This document shows positions 52,301 to 63,300 of a stretch of 64,000 bases of DNA, piece by piece. The stretch comes from Kiritimatiellia bacterium. GTDB taxonomy: Bacteria > Verrucomicrobiota > Kiritimatiellia > JAFGHX01. Both the position numbers and the translations under genes were made by a program. The notes below the pieces were generated by a model that searched no databases, was not told the DNA's origin, and was given only the letters and a program-made list of their open reading frames with translations. Positions within the stretch are counted from its first letter, which is position 1, and the number at the start of each line of letters is the position of its first letter. Where the stretch lies: contig JAFGHX010000032.1 in NCBI GenBank assembly GCA_016929905.1, positions 62,001 to 126,000 on the forward strand. The letters run 5' to 3'.

Positions 52301-55300
52301 CGGTCCAGACGGAGGTGTCGGCGGCCGTCGTGGCGATTGCCGCCCAGCCCGAGCTTCCATCGGGGCTGCGCTCGACCCTGAAGCCGGTCTCGTTGCCGCT
52401 GGCGTCGGTCCAACGCAGGTCTATTCGGCTGGCCGATGCGCTCGTGGCACTGAGCGCAGCCGGCGCGGCGGGCGGGCCGTCCTGGGTGGTCGCCCCGGCA
52501 ATAGCGGAGTAGGCCGAGTTCCCGTCATTGTTGTAGGCTTTCACCTGATAGTAGTACGTGGTGCCCGCGGCCAGCCCGGTATCGGCGTAGGTGCTGACGT
52601 TTGCACCCGTCGTAGCAATGCGATCCCACTCCGAGGCGCCGCTTTGGCGGCGGTCGACTTTGAAACCCGTCTCATTGTTGCTTGCGTCGGTCCAGCGCAG
52701 ATCGATGCGCGTCTGCGACGCGGCGGAGGCGGCCAAGCCAGTCGGCGCGGCGGGCAAGTCGCCTTCGCTCGCGGCGTGGGTCAACTCCAGGTCAATCAGC
52801 AGATCGCTGCTGTTCGCTCCGACTTGATGGACCTCCACGGCCAGCACGTTGACTCCGGGCACGAGCTTGTCGGCGTGCCCGCTCACGTTGAACGTCTCAT
52901 AGCCCGCCGCCGAGTGGCTCGCCGCCGTCGTGCCGTAGCTGATCGTGCCGCCGGGCATCGACGCACGCAACAGTTCCTGGCCGTTGAGGTAGGCGACAAA
53001 CCCGTCGTCGTACGTCACCGACAGCGTGAGGTCCGTCACATGGCCGACCGCGCCGCCCAGCGTGAAGGCCTTGCGGAAGTAAGTGGTGATCGGCTTGTTT
53101 TCGGGATCGTCCCCATAGGAGACCGCCGTGTCGACATCCGGATAGCCATAGCCGAGCGGACCGTTGCCGTCGTCCCAGCCGCTGTCGTCGAAGGCGGGCT
53201 GGCGCCAGGTTGTCCCGAGGTCCTGGCCCCTGTCATAGAACTTCCAGCCCGCCGTCTTCGGAACGAGGACGCCGGAGTTCTTTGCGCCCGGCGTGCCGCC
53301 CGCGGCGAGGCTGGCCGCCCAGTTCACGGGGTCGTTGCCGTAGGCCGTCGGATCCTGCCGTTCCAGCGAAGGACCGTCCCCGTCCGCGCATTCCGGCCAT
53401 GGCGAATTGTCGCCGTACTTCACCCGGTCGACCAGAATACGGGGGACCCCCAGCTCGTCGGGGCTGTCCGGCCGCCACAGCTTCACGCTTTCCCCGCCAT
53501 TGTCCAGCACGCCGGAATACGGGCCGAAGATCTGGACTTCGACCGGCACCGCGTATGTCGCGCGGAACGCCGCCGCATCTGTCGGCACGACCAGCGCGAA
53601 CGCGCCCGCCGCCAGTTGGGCGCCTGCCGGGAAGGTAAACTCCACCGCGCCATCCAGCTGCCAGGTGTTGGCGGGGGTGCCGATGTCGTACAATTTGACG
53701 GTCTGCCCGCCGATGTTCAGCAACTCGATGAACTCCAGACCGCCCGCCACCGAGTGGTACATCAGTTCGTTGATCACGACCGGCCCGACCAGCGGCGCGG
53801 CATTCGCCGCGCCGAGCGTGTTGGTCACGCTCTGCGCCGTGAAGTCGGCCTCGCCGACGCTCGTCACATAGCGGCCGAATGCCACGCCGTTCTGCGCCCC
53901 GCCGAACCGCGCCTCGGCCAGGTACTGCAGATTGCCGGCGGCGTCCCATTTCGTGAGATAGACCTCGTCGCCGTGCGAACTGAACGCGAAACTCGACGGA
54001 TCATTCGTGGGCGTGTTGAAATCGCCTTCGTCGAACACGACGCAGCCGCCCGCCGCAAGCACCGTCGGGGCGGGAATCTGGAACTTGCGGTAGTCCGCGC
54101 TGCTGTCGCTCAAGTACCAGCCTCCGATATCGACGGCTGCCGACCCGGCGTTGAGCAACTCGATCGAATCCGTCTCGGGCCAGTCCGTATGCGAAAGCAC
54201 TTCGTTGATGACGACGCGGTACGCCGGCCCATCGTCGTAGCCCGGCGAGCCGCCGATGAGATTGCTGGCCCGCCAATTGGCCGGGTCCTCGGGCTCCCCG
54301 TTCTCATCGATCATCACCAGCGAGTAGCCGGGTCCGTCGGCCGCCTCCGGCCAGGGCGATCGGTCGTTGTAGCGAACGGCCGTCACCGTCCGGCCCTCCC
54401 CGTCCAGGAGCGCGAGCCGCTCGCCCCCGTTGTCCAGCTTGCCGAGAAACACGCCGAACGGCGTGACGCCGGGGTACCGGCTCGCGAACGCCGCGGCATC
54501 GCGCACCAGCACCAGGCTCTGGCCGCCGGCCAGCTCCGTGCCGGGCGGAAAGGTGTAGCGCGCGCCGGTGAGCGTCATATCGGACAAGCCACGCACGCCG
54601 CTGCCGGTATTCTTGATCTCGACAAACTCGTGCTCCGCGCCCGCGAGCGGATTGTACATGATCTCGGTAATCCGAATCCGGCTGTAGTGCGCCGTGTAGT
54701 GGTAGGTCGCCGCGTGCGCCGCGCTCCAGGTGGTGACCGTCTTGAAGACGCGCGCCTTCACGTGCGTCGTCTTGGAGAGCGCAACCGGGCCCGTGTACTG
54801 AATCGCGGTGCCGGACGGGGACCCGCCCGTCACGCGCGGGTCCGCACCGTCGGTCGTATAGTAGATCACGCCCGAGCCGTTCGGATTCGACATCGTCAGG
54901 CGGAACCCGCTCGCCACCGCGCCGCCGTGCTGCTGAAACGTCGGCGGATCCACGCTCGGGTACATCGACGCCGCACGCAACTGGCTCAGCACGGCCGAGG
55001 TGCGCGGCGGGAAGAACTGTGCCAGCTTCCAGTTCCGCTCCACGATCCAATGGTCGTCCCGGGTGAAGACCGGGTAGTTGTTCGTGCTGTAGTCGTCGAG
55101 GTAGGCGCCCCAGCGCGCGGATTCGGCGACGATCGCCCGGTCGATCGTGTCGGCCAACGCCGTGTAGCGCGCGGCCGCCTTGTCCGGCATGAGCGCGCCG
55201 CCGTTGAAAAACCGGTCGTACACGCGGTCCGCGAAGACCATCTTGTAGTCGGGGTTCGACTTGACCCGCGCGTGAATGTAGGCCGGGCTGTCCGCCGTGG

Positions 55301-57317
55301 AAACGCTCGTGTTGTTCTTGGCCGGTTTCAGCAGCGAGACCTCCGCGTCCCAGCAGAGGAACTGGAAACCCGCCCCCGGCACGCGTTTGCGGCACGCGAT
55401 CCAGTTGTTCCACGGCCAATCGCCGGTGGCGAGATAGAAATTCAGCAACATGTAGTCGGCCAGGTTTACCACATCCACATATTGCTGCAACTGGGCATAC
55501 TGCGACGCGCCCGCTACGCCCGCCTGGCACATGGCCATGACGGTCGCCCAGGCGTTCGAGTTGCCGTCGGAGGTTTCCACGTAGTTGCTCGTCATCTTGA
55601 CAACGTCGTAGTCCTCCTCCGACCCACCCATATAGTCGGCCATGAAGGGGCCGTCCGGGCGCTCCAACGCGTTGTAGACGCCCCAGTACAGCCCGTTGAT
55701 GTACAGATGCAGGAACGTCCCGTGTGAGGCGAGCCGGCCGCAGGCAAGCTGCGATTTGCGCGCGTATTCGTCATGCAGGTACTGCGTCTTGGCGACCAGG
55801 TCTTCGTTGCTCGCCGGCACCTTGTCTTCCTGGATCCAGGAGTCGTTGGCGCCGGCGCGCAGGCTGATCACGTCGAATTCATCGATCGGTGTGTCGGGGA
55901 AAAGCGGATAACGCAGCTTGGTCGCGCCGTACGTCCCCCGGAAATAGAGCCGGAACGAGTGCTTCGGCGAGTACCAGCGGCTGGCGGCGCCGGCAAGCCG
56001 GATGCCACAGTCGACCTGGATGCTCTCGCTGCCGTCAGGCAGGAAGATCTCGACTGAGGTCGGCCGTTCCCATGCGTCGCCGTGACCGCCCGCGTGCGTG
56101 TAAATGCCCGCGGTCCCGCCGAACATGTCGTCCTTGTCCAGCACGATGGAAAGGGTTCGCAACGCCCTGAGATCGTTCGTCAGGGTGCCGCTGTATCGCG
56201 CATCGTTGCGGACTTCCGGCGCCATGTCGTAGTCGCCGTGCGGATCGCCGGGCCAGTCCGCGGGATAACCCGACGGACGGCTCTGGGTCAGGACGTGCGC
56301 CGGGAAGATGTAGGTGTGCGTATCGACGTCCGTGGGTTCGTAACCGCCGCGAAAGGCGGCGGCCCGCAGACAGGTGGTCGTCGAAACGCGCACGACAACG
56401 CGGGTCCCGCCCACGGCGCCGTACGTCTCGGCGGGCGGCGATCCGTCCGTCGTGTACCGGATCGTCGCGCCGGGCGTCTCCGTGCCGATGGTCACGTCGA
56501 ATGCCGCGTCGTAGAAGCCGCGGTCCACGCTGAACGTCGTGTCGGCCACACGCCGGCACGAACTCAGTTCCACGTCGAGTTTCGCGTCCGTGCTGTCCGC
56601 GCCGGCATTGAACAGCTGCACCGCGATCACGTTGTCGCCCGACTCCAGGCAGTCGCCGGGGTCCGGCACGGCGAAGTCCTGGTAGATGCCGGCCTCGTGC
56701 CCGGCTGTCGCGACGGCGTTGTAGCCGGGTTCGTTGTCGGGCGCGTTCTGCACGCAGACCGGCACGCCGTTGAGCCAGACGATAAACCCGTCGTCGTAGT
56801 CCACGCTCAGTTTCAGATCCGAGACGGCCGCCGCATCGGCCACGGTGAAATGGCGGCGCAGGAACAAGGTGGTATAGCGGCCCTCCATGTCGCTGAGGAC
56901 CGTGTTGCACGACGCGGCCTCGTGCGCCTCCGGTCCGTACCCGAACGGAGCGCGGCCCACCGCCCACCCCGTATCCCCGTAGTCCAGCGCACGCCACGCG
57001 TCCGCCGGCGAAGAGGCCTCGCGCGTCCCCTTCACGTAGCGCCAGGTGGTGCCCCGTGCGACCAGGATGTCGGCGCGCGTGCACGGCACCAGGCCGGCCC
57101 ACACCGCCAGCAGAAGCGCCAGGAGCGCCGGCGCGTCGCGGCGCGACGCGCCGCGACGCGCCGCGTGCCTGCAGAAAATTACGCCGAGCCTCGGCCCGGA
57201 CGGAGCCGGGCCCTCCACATTCCGGAGCAGGTAACGTTTCGCTCCTGTGGAGGGCCGGCCTCTGTGCCGGCCGCGTGTCTTCTCGGCGGTCCGGGCGTGC
57301 GAGTCGATGTGCATCAT
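49332..57317 (-). CDS. Giant secreted CotH-kinase protein D with two unknown AYNDL modules
   Basis: The protein has 2661 residues from ATG 57317, which overlaps the stop of gene E by four bases (ATGA). The first 60 residues come from a repeat-rich stretch, so the true start may lie nearer the signal peptide (ALLALLLAVWAGLV, cleavage near 82). Order: galactose-binding-like 85-235, chitobiase-type repeat, CotH 382-709 with HLYINGLYWGVYNALERP near 535 and FLCWDAEV, chitobiase-type, lamin-tail domains near 882, 1034 and 1176, galactose-binding-like 1349-1515, two Fn3 1516-1706, Calx-beta, AYNDL 1816-2012, Calx-beta, AYNDL 2129-2342, galactose-binding-like 2349-2516, TSP3-like 2519-2572 and the tail ending YYRGKVWLDTQ. 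Layout equals protein C. It is the second gene of a two-gene unit. Confidence 0.82.
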   Translation of the reverse strand: MMHIDSHARTAEKTRGRHRGRPSTGAKRYLLRNVEGPAPSGPRLGVIFCRHAARRGASRRDAPALLALLLAVWAGLVPCTRADILVARGTTWRYVKGTREASSPADAWRALDYGDTGWAVGRAPFGYGPEAHEAASCNTVLSDMEGRYTTLFLRRHFTVADAAAVSDLKLSVDYDDGFIVWLNGVPVCVQNAPDNEPGYNAVATAGHEAGIYQDFAVPDPGDCLESGDNVIAVQLFNAGADSTDAKLDVELSSCRRVADTTFSVDRGFYDAAFDVTIGTETPGATIRYTTDGSPPAETYGAVGGTRVVVRVSTTTCLRAAAFRGGYEPTDVDTHTYIFPAHVLTQSRPSGYPADWPGDPHGDYDMAPEVRNDARYSGTLTNDLRALRTLSIVLDKDDMFGGTAGIYTHAGGHGDAWERPTSVEIFLPDGSESIQVDCGIRLAGAASRWYSPKHSFRLYFRGTYGATKLRYPLFPDTPIDEFDVISLRAGANDSWIQEDKVPASNEDLVAKTQYLHDEYARKSQLACGRLASHGTFLHLYINGLYWGVYNALERPDGPFMADYMGGSEEDYDVVKMTSNYVETSDGNSNAWATVMAMCQAGVAGASQYAQLQQYVDVVNLADYMLLNFYLATGDWPWNNWIACRKRVPGAGFQFLCWDAEVSLLKPAKNNTSVSTADSPAYIHARVKSNPDYKMVFADRVYDRFFNGGALMPDKAAARYTALADTIDRAIVAESARWGAYLDDYSTNNYPVFTRDDHWIVERNWKLAQFFPPRTSAVLSQLRAASMYPSVDPPTFQQHGGAVASGFRLTMSNPNGSGVIYYTTDGADPRVTGGSPSGTAIQYTGPVALSKTTHVKARVFKTVTTWSAAHAATYHYTAHYSRIRITEIMYNPLAGAEHEFVEIKNTGSGVRGLSDMTLTGARYTFPPGTELAGGQSLVLVRDAAAFASRYPGVTPFGVFLGKLDNGGERLALLDGEGRTVTAVRYNDRSPWPEAADGPGYSLVMIDENGEPEDPANWRASNLIGGSPGYDDGPAYRVVINEVLSHTDWPETDSIELLNAGSAAVDIGGWYLSDSSADYRKFQIPAPTVLAAGGCVVFDEGDFNTPTNDPSSFAFSSHGDEVYLTKWDAAGNLQYLAEARFGGAQNGVAFGRYVTSVGEADFTAQSVTNTLGAANAAPLVGPVVINELMYHSVAGGLEFIELLNIGGQTVKLYDIGTPANTWQLDGAVEFTFPAGAQLAAGAFALVVPTDAAAFRATYAVPVEVQIFGPYSGVLDNGGESVKLWRPDSPDELGVPRILVDRVKYGDNSPWPECADGDGPSLERQDPTAYGNDPVNWAASLAAGGTPGAKNSGVLVPKTAGWKFYDRGQDLGTTWRQPAFDDSGWDDGNGPLGYGYPDVDTAVSYGDDPENKPITTYFRKAFTLGGAVGHVTDLTLSVTYDDGFVAYLNGQELLRASMPGGTISYGTTAASHSAAGYETFNVSGHADKLVPGVNVLAVEVHQVGANSSDLLIDLELTHAASEGDLPAAPTGLAASAASQTRIDLRWTDASNNETGFKVDRRQSGASEWDRIATTGANVSTYADTGLAAGTTYYYQVKAYNNDGNSAYSAIAGATTQDGPPAAPAALSATSASASRIDLRWTDASGNETGFRVERSPDGSSGWAAIATTAADTSVWTDSGLTPATPYYYRVRAYNGIGNSAYSNVDGATTAGVYVQFALAASAGPENVSPAELSVVLSEPSPQTVRVSYAVTGGSAAGGGTDYTLAAGTLTFAPGLTAGELALAVTDDAVEEPDETVVVTLSGPVNASLGARATHTYTIRDNDRLFVAYNDLSWETGQLAHNITLWTCGQSGLLADYASGQDTPVTLTVAGGDGPLPTYGANPEPGTEAHTAFDGILDCTGVISYYTTDLTLRLTGLDPALRYEFTLFGNRNNATFLDRYSTITVSDVDAFNNESSTGATFSGPADASVIITNGYNTVNGYVARFNQVDPGSDGDMTITVSDNASRFYANALRLRALSALPLVAFDAGASSCGEGSGAVQLDVSLSTGSGSVVTVGYAVTGGTASGNGVDYTLGAGTLTFSPGQTSRSIGVTLVQDTESEGDETVVVSLSNPANATLGPRAAHTCTILDDDGPVVMFTAYNDLCWDSAHPLLANITGYSAFDSTNGWVTSGQLVDWASGTNTAVTLSVGGNGTYYTSFVTQGGDPNAGTDAGTVFNGRVDGVGNLGYGVYTFLFTGLEPAWEYELVVYGGRDRDTYLDKLATFTLSDVIGFENESTVGAEVYGSGGVWTNDVTRYNTGYNAADGRVARFSRVRPGADGDILLTADTTAAAGGENGYINALMIRAVRTAGPTPDVKVARGAVWRWCRGTAEASDPAGAWRQTGYDDSDWNTGAAPLGYGAWSFGTVLDDMRYSYSSAFFRREFEIESPGRAAELRVSIEFDDGFVAWLNGEEVGRCNVEGDAGEFVPFSSIATDSIEPTEWSATLGGASMTPLKAGANLLAVQVFNKSLSSSDLFFDAELAVVTATVSDDQDEDGMPDSWEQAHFGGTSESNGGTEQDFDGDGVSNIDEFIAGTDPATNASYFAVDGSASGGETRISLPMREATGSGYDGFNRYYTLEWRGALELDGVWAGVPGFTNRPGADGTVVFTNSSPGASEYYRGKVWLDTQ
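57130..57272. repeat. Complex inverted repeat within the 5' end of CotH gene D
   Basis: Arms 57193-57219 and 57246-57272 pair in 22 of 27 positions; each arm also contains its own short inverted repeat (GGCCCGG/CCGGGCC and GGCCGGC/GCCGGCC). The inner loop includes GGAGC and GCTCC. Next to it, GCGACGCGCC occurs twice (57143-57162) with an inverted copy before it. It looks like an intergenic element that entered between genes E and D. Confidence 0.6.
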
Positions 57318-60300
57318 TGAGTGTCCATCCACACTTTTCCCCGGTAGTACTCCGACACGCCCGGACTCGAGTTCGTGAACACCACGGTGCCGTCGGTCCC
57401 CGGCCGGTTCGTAAAGCCGGGCACACCCGCCCAGACCCCGTCGACTTCCAGCGCGCCACGCCACTCCAGGGTGTAGTACCGGTTGAACCCCTCGTAACCG
57501 CTGCCCGTGGCTTCGCGCATCGGCAGCGAGATGCGCGTTTCGCCGCCCGAGCCGCTGACATCCACCGCGAAGTAGCTTGCGTTCGTGGCCGGGTCCGTGC
57601 CCGCGATGAACTCATCCATGTTCGAAACGCCGTCCCCGTCGAAGTCCTGCTCCGTGCCCCCGTTCGACACAGAGGTGCCGCCGAAATGCTGCGTTTCCCA
57701 TCCGTCCGGCAGCCCGTCGCCGTCCCCGTCGTCCGGTACAGGGTTCTCGAGTACGGCGAGCGTCAGATCCATCCGGAGGTCGCTGCTCTCGAGCGTGCAG
57801 TTGAGTGCCTGAATCGCGACCACGTTCGTGCCGGCATACAGCCTGGGCAGGTCCGGCCCGGACAGCGTCTTGGCCCAGACGTTCGATTCGTTCAGCGTGC
57901 TGAACGTATGGAACGGCACAAACGTGCCCGCCGAACCCGGCGCATTCACGCGGGCGACTTCTTCGCCGTTGATCCAGACCACGAACCCGTCGTCATATTC
58001 GGCCGCCAGTTGCAGTTCGCTTTCCAGGCCCGGGCTCGTCAGCTCGAACGGGCGCCGCATGAACACACTGGAATAGCTGCCCTGCATGTCGTCCAGGGTC
58101 GTGCCGAACCCGGCGGGCCCGTACCCGATCGGCGCCGGGCCCTGCGCCCAGCCGGAGTCGTCGAAGCCCATCTGTCGCCACGCCGCGACGGGGCTCGACG
58201 CTTCGGCCGTGCCTTTGCGGTACGTCCAGACCGCGCCGGCCGGCACCTTCACCTGCGGCTGCGGCCCGGCCGGCCGGTAGCCGCGCACCATCAGGGCGTT
58301 GACATAGTAGTTGTTGTCGCCTGCATTCTCGACCGTCACGCTCATCGTCCCGTCGGACGCCACGCACACGTTGCTGAACCGCGCCACATGACCCCGCACA
58401 CGGTTGTAGCCCGTGCAGATGCGCGTCGTGTCGTTCGTCCACGAGCCCGTCTGCCGGATCTCCGCCCCCGCCGTGCTGGTGTTCTCGAAACTCTGCACGC
58501 CCGCTATCACGAAGTCCGAATAGCGCACGTTGTCGTAGGCCGCATTGTCGCGATTGCCGAACAGCGCCACCTCGTAGCGCAGGCTCGGGCTCATGCCGCT
58601 GAAGGCGAGCGTGTGCCGCCCGTTCGACATCAGTCCGCCGCAACTGACCTTGTCGTAGAAATTGCTGTACGCGTCGGTGCCGGCATTCGGGTCTGCGCCC
58701 TGCGTCGGGTAGCCGGCGGTCGACGAATCCTCCGTGCTCACACTCAGCGTCACCGCGACGTTCGTGCCGTACTCGTAGTCTACCAGCGGGCCGCTCGAGG
58801 GCAGCCCCGTGTCCGCATAAGGCGTATAGCGCGTGATATTCTCAGCCTGCTGTGCCGAAACCCACATCAGATCGTTGTACGCCGTGAACAGGAGGACCGG
58901 CGCATCGTTGTCCTGGATCGTGTAGGTGTGGACGGCCGGGCTGCCCAGGTTCGCGTTCTGCGGATTGCTGAGCTGGACCAGAACGGTCTCGTCCTGTTCC
59001 GCCTCACTGTCGTTCATCACGCTCAGCGAGACAGAGCCGCTCGTCGCGCCCGGTGCGAAAGTGAGGGTCCCCGCCACCGACGCGTAGTCGGCGCCGGCGC
59101 TTGCGGATCCGCCGGCGACCGTCGCATAGTCCACGCGGACCTGTTCGGGTACCGCGCCGCTGAGCACGACGGTGAGCGAGGGGGCCGTCGTGCTTTCCGC
59201 GCCGGCCGATGCGCCGGCTCCGAACGCCACATCGGGCCGGAATTTGGTGTAAGAAGCGGTGGACACCGAACTCGGCAACAGGCCCGCGCCGTCTTTGTAG
59301 GCCTTGGCCTTGAGCGTGGTGTCATCGCTCAACGCCACGGGCGAGGCGTAGAGCGTGCTGTTCGTGTCGGGCGTCGATCCGTTGGTCGTATAGAAGATCG
59401 TGGCGCCGGAGGTCGCCGTCGTGATCGTGACGTTGGTCGAGCCCACAAACTCCGTTCCGCCCGGCGGCGCGAATTCGGGTGCCGCGACGCTCGGCGCCTC
59501 TGTGATCGTGCATCCGAGCGACAGGTCGATGAACAGATCGCTGCTTGTCGCCCCGGCCTGGTGCACTTCCACCGCGAGCACGTTCACGCCCTGAACCAGC
59601 TTCCCGATGTGGGCGTTCAGGCTGAGGGGTTCGTAGGCGCTCGCCGTATGGTTGGAGGCCTCCGTGGTGTAGGAAACCGGGCCCGCGGCCATCGCGCCGC
59701 GTGCCACCTCCTCTCCATTCAGGTAGGCGACGAACCCGTCATCGTATTTGACCTCGAGGTCGAGGCTGCTGACGTTGGCGGGATCCGCGCGCAACGTGAA
59801 CGCGCGCCGGAAATAGGTGGTGATGTACTTGTTGGTCGCCTCCGCGCCGTAGGAGACGGTCGTGTCCAGTTCGGGGTAGTCGCCCTCGGCGGCGTAGCCC
59901 AGCGGCGCGTTGCCGCCGGCCCAGGCGGCGTCGTCGAACGCGGGCGCGCGCCAGGCCGTGCCCAGATCCTCGCCCCAGTCGTGGTACTTCCAGCCGCCCC
60001 GCCTGGAAACCAGCCCGCCGGAGTTCGGTTCGCCCGGCGTGCCGCCGGCCGGCCCGGCAATCCAGTTCACCGCGTCGTTGCCGTAGGCGGCCGGGTCCTG
60101 CCGTTCAAGCGACGGCCCGTCCCCGTCCGCGCTCTCGGGCCACGGGCTGTTGTCGTCGTACTGCACGCGGTCCACGAGGATCCACGGCACACCGGCGGGG
60201 TCCGGCGCGTCCGGCCGCCACAGCTTCACGCTCTCCCCGCCGTTGCCGAGCCGCCCGCTGTAGGGGCCGAAAACCCGGACGCCGCCCGGCACGCCGGGGT

Positions 60301-63300
60301 CCACCGCCCGGAATGCCGTCTCGTTCGTCTCCGTCACCAGCACGTACTCGCCCGCCGCCAGAACGGTCTGCGTCGGGAACGCGTACTCCACCGCGCCGTC
60401 GAGCCGCCACGTGTTGGACGGGTTGCCGGCATCGAAGAGAGCAAGCCCGGTCTCGGCTGCATTGTACAGTTCCAGGAACTCGTACCCGCCGTTCGTGGGG
60501 TTGTACATGATTTCGTTGATGACCAGCGGCCCGATCCGCGGCGCCGCGTTCGCCCCACCCAGCGTGTTCGTCACGCTCTGCGCCACGAAATCAGCCGTTC
60601 CGCCGCTCTTCACGTAGCGCGCAAACGCCACGCCGTTCGACGCGCCGCCGAACCGCTCCTCGGCCAGGTACTGCAGGTTGCCGTTCCCATCCCACTTCGT
60701 CAGATAGATTTCGTCTCCGTGCGAGTCCAATGCAAAGCAGGACGGGTCGTTCGTGTCGAAATTGAAGACGGTCTCGTCAAAGACGAGCCGGCTGCCCGCG
60801 TTCAGCCACGTGTCGGCCGAGATCTCGTATTTCTTGTACGTGCTATCGCTGTCGCTCAGATACCACCCGCCGATGTTGACGTTGGCATCGCCCGCATTGT
60901 AGAGCTCAATGGCGTCGACCTGCGGTGGGTCCGTGTGCGTGAGCGCCTCGCTGATCACCACGCGGTACGCTTCCCCGTCATCGTAGCCGGGCGAGCCGCC
61001 GATCAGATTGCTGGCGCGCCAGTTGGCCGGGTCGTCCGCGCTCGGGTCGGGGTAGTCGCCATCGGCGGCCACGGGGACCAGCGAATGCCCGTCGCCGTCC
61101 GCGGCGGCCGGCCAGTGGCGCGCATCGTTATAGGCAACGGAGACGACTGTGCGGCCCTCGCAGTCTTTCAGCGTGATGCGTTCGCCGTTGTTGTCCAGCC
61201 CGCCGTGATACGCGCCGAACAGCGCAACGGATTCCTTGACGCCGGGATAGCGGTTCGTGAACGCCGCCTCGTTGCGGACCAGCAACGCGAAGGCGTCCGG
61301 CGCCAGTTCCGCGCCGGCTGGAAACACATATTGGTCGCCCTCGAACCGCATCTCGGACAACCCTCGCGTGCTGCCGCCGGTGTTCTTGATTTCGACGAAC
61401 TCGTAGTCGCCACCGCCGAGCGGATTGTACATGATCTCGGTTATCCGCAGCTTGCTGTAATGCCCGGTGTAGTTGAACGTTGTCGCGTGCACGGCGCTCC
61501 AGGTCGAGTTCAGCTTCCAGACACGCGCGCGCACGTGCGTCGTTGTCGAGAGCGTGATCGGGCCCGCGTACTGAACCGCCGTGCCCGAGCGCGCCCCGCG
61601 GCTCGCGCCGCCGAACACGCGCGGGTCTGTGCCGTCGAGCGTGTAGTAGAGCGTGCCGATCCCGCTCGGATTCGAGAGGGTGAGCCGGAACCCGCTCGCA
61701 ATCGCGCCGCCGTGCTGGTTGAAACCCGGCGGGTCGACGGAGGAGGGATAGAGCCCCTGCCCCCGGAATTGATCGACCACGATGTCGGACCGGTACGGGA
61801 ACCAGTCCCGCACCACGTAGTCGCGCGCGTTCACCCAGTGATCGTCGCGGTTCAGCGGGTCGTTCGCGTAGGTCCCGCAGGAATCGCCCCACCGGGCCGA
61901 TTCCCCGACAATCGCCCGGTCAATCTCGTTCGCCACGCCCATCCACCGCTCAATACACGCGTTGGTCGTGAGCGGGCCGTCATTGAAGAAAGCCCGGTAC
62001 ACACGGTCCGCAAACTCCATTTTGTAGTCGACGTTCGCTTTCAACTGCCCGTGCAGCCCGCCGACCGAGGCGGTGTCGGCGATGTTCGTGGTGAGACCCG
62101 CCGACTCGTAGAAGTTCATCGTTGCCTCGTAGTCCCACATGAAGAACACGTACTGCGTGTCGCCCGGCGCCCGGTTCCGAGTCTTGCGGCCCGCGCGCCA
62201 GTTGTTGACCGGCCAGTCGCGGTTCGGGCCGAATATCTCCAGAATCGTGTAGTCGATGTACGGCGTGATCTCCATGTACGCCTTCATCTGCTGGTAGTAC
62301 GAGTCCGTGGCCAGATTGTAGTCGCGCGCGTAGTTCAGCATCTCGCTCCACACGTTGCTGGTGCCCCCGACGAGCACGTCGCGCTGCTTCATCACGTCGT
62401 AGTCGTCCTTCTCGCCCCCGAAATGCTCGGCCATGAACGATTCGTTCGGCTTCTCGCACGGGTTGTAAAGCCCCCAGTACTGGCCGTTGACGTAGAGGTG
62501 AACGCGCCGGCCTTCCGGCGCGACCCAGCCCATCGCCGCCTGGCTGCGCCGCCCGAATTCGTCGCGCGCGTACGCCGCGTTGGTCGCCACGTAGTGCGTG
62601 CCCCAGAAATGGTTGTAGGTCTCGTTCCCCTCCTGGCGAATCCGGAAGTTGTCAAACTGCTGCACGGAGTAGTCTTCGCCGAACAAGGGGTAGCTCAACT
62701 TGGACGGCCCGTACTCGCCGCGGAAGTAAATGTTGTACTGGTTCTTGTTCGTGCTCGAAACCCAGGGATTACGCGCGATGCCCAGCCCGCAGTTGATCTG
62801 GAACCCGTCTTCCGCGCCGGCCGGATCGATCAGTTCCAGCGAGATGGCCACTTCCCAGCCGTCGGTCACGCTGTGTTCCGTGACCAGATCGCTGTTTTCG
62901 CCCACGATCACCATCGTGGGCAAGGACAGCAGATCGTCCTTGATGGTGCCCGAGTAACGCGGGTCGGTCACGACGTCCGGGTCCATGTACGGCTGCAGGA
63001 TCACGTCGTCGAGGAAGATGTAGGTCTGCGTATCGACGTCCGTCGACTCGTAGTCCGCCTTGAATGCCGCCGCACGTAGGCAGGTCGTACGTGTGATCTC
63101 GACCGTCGTGTTCGAACCGCCTGTCGTGCCATACGATATTGAGGGTGGCGTGCCGTTCGTGGTATAGCGGATCGTGGCGCCCCAGGTCGCCGTGGAAATC
63201 GTGACCGTGAACGACGCGTTCGTGAAGCAGCGGTCCACGCTGAACCGGGTGTCGGCCACCCGCTTGTACGTGCTCAGCTCCAGGTCAAACTTGCAGTCGC

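Noticed and set aside
57056-63079. Plus-strand open frame of 2007 codons opposite CotH gene E, and similar ones at 16110-21632, 39000-42668 and 43284-46931
   Set aside because: They mirror minus-strand genes with clear domains and signal peptides; high GC with strong third-position bias leaves the opposite frame open. The translations are rich in Arg, Val and His and have no recognisable domain.
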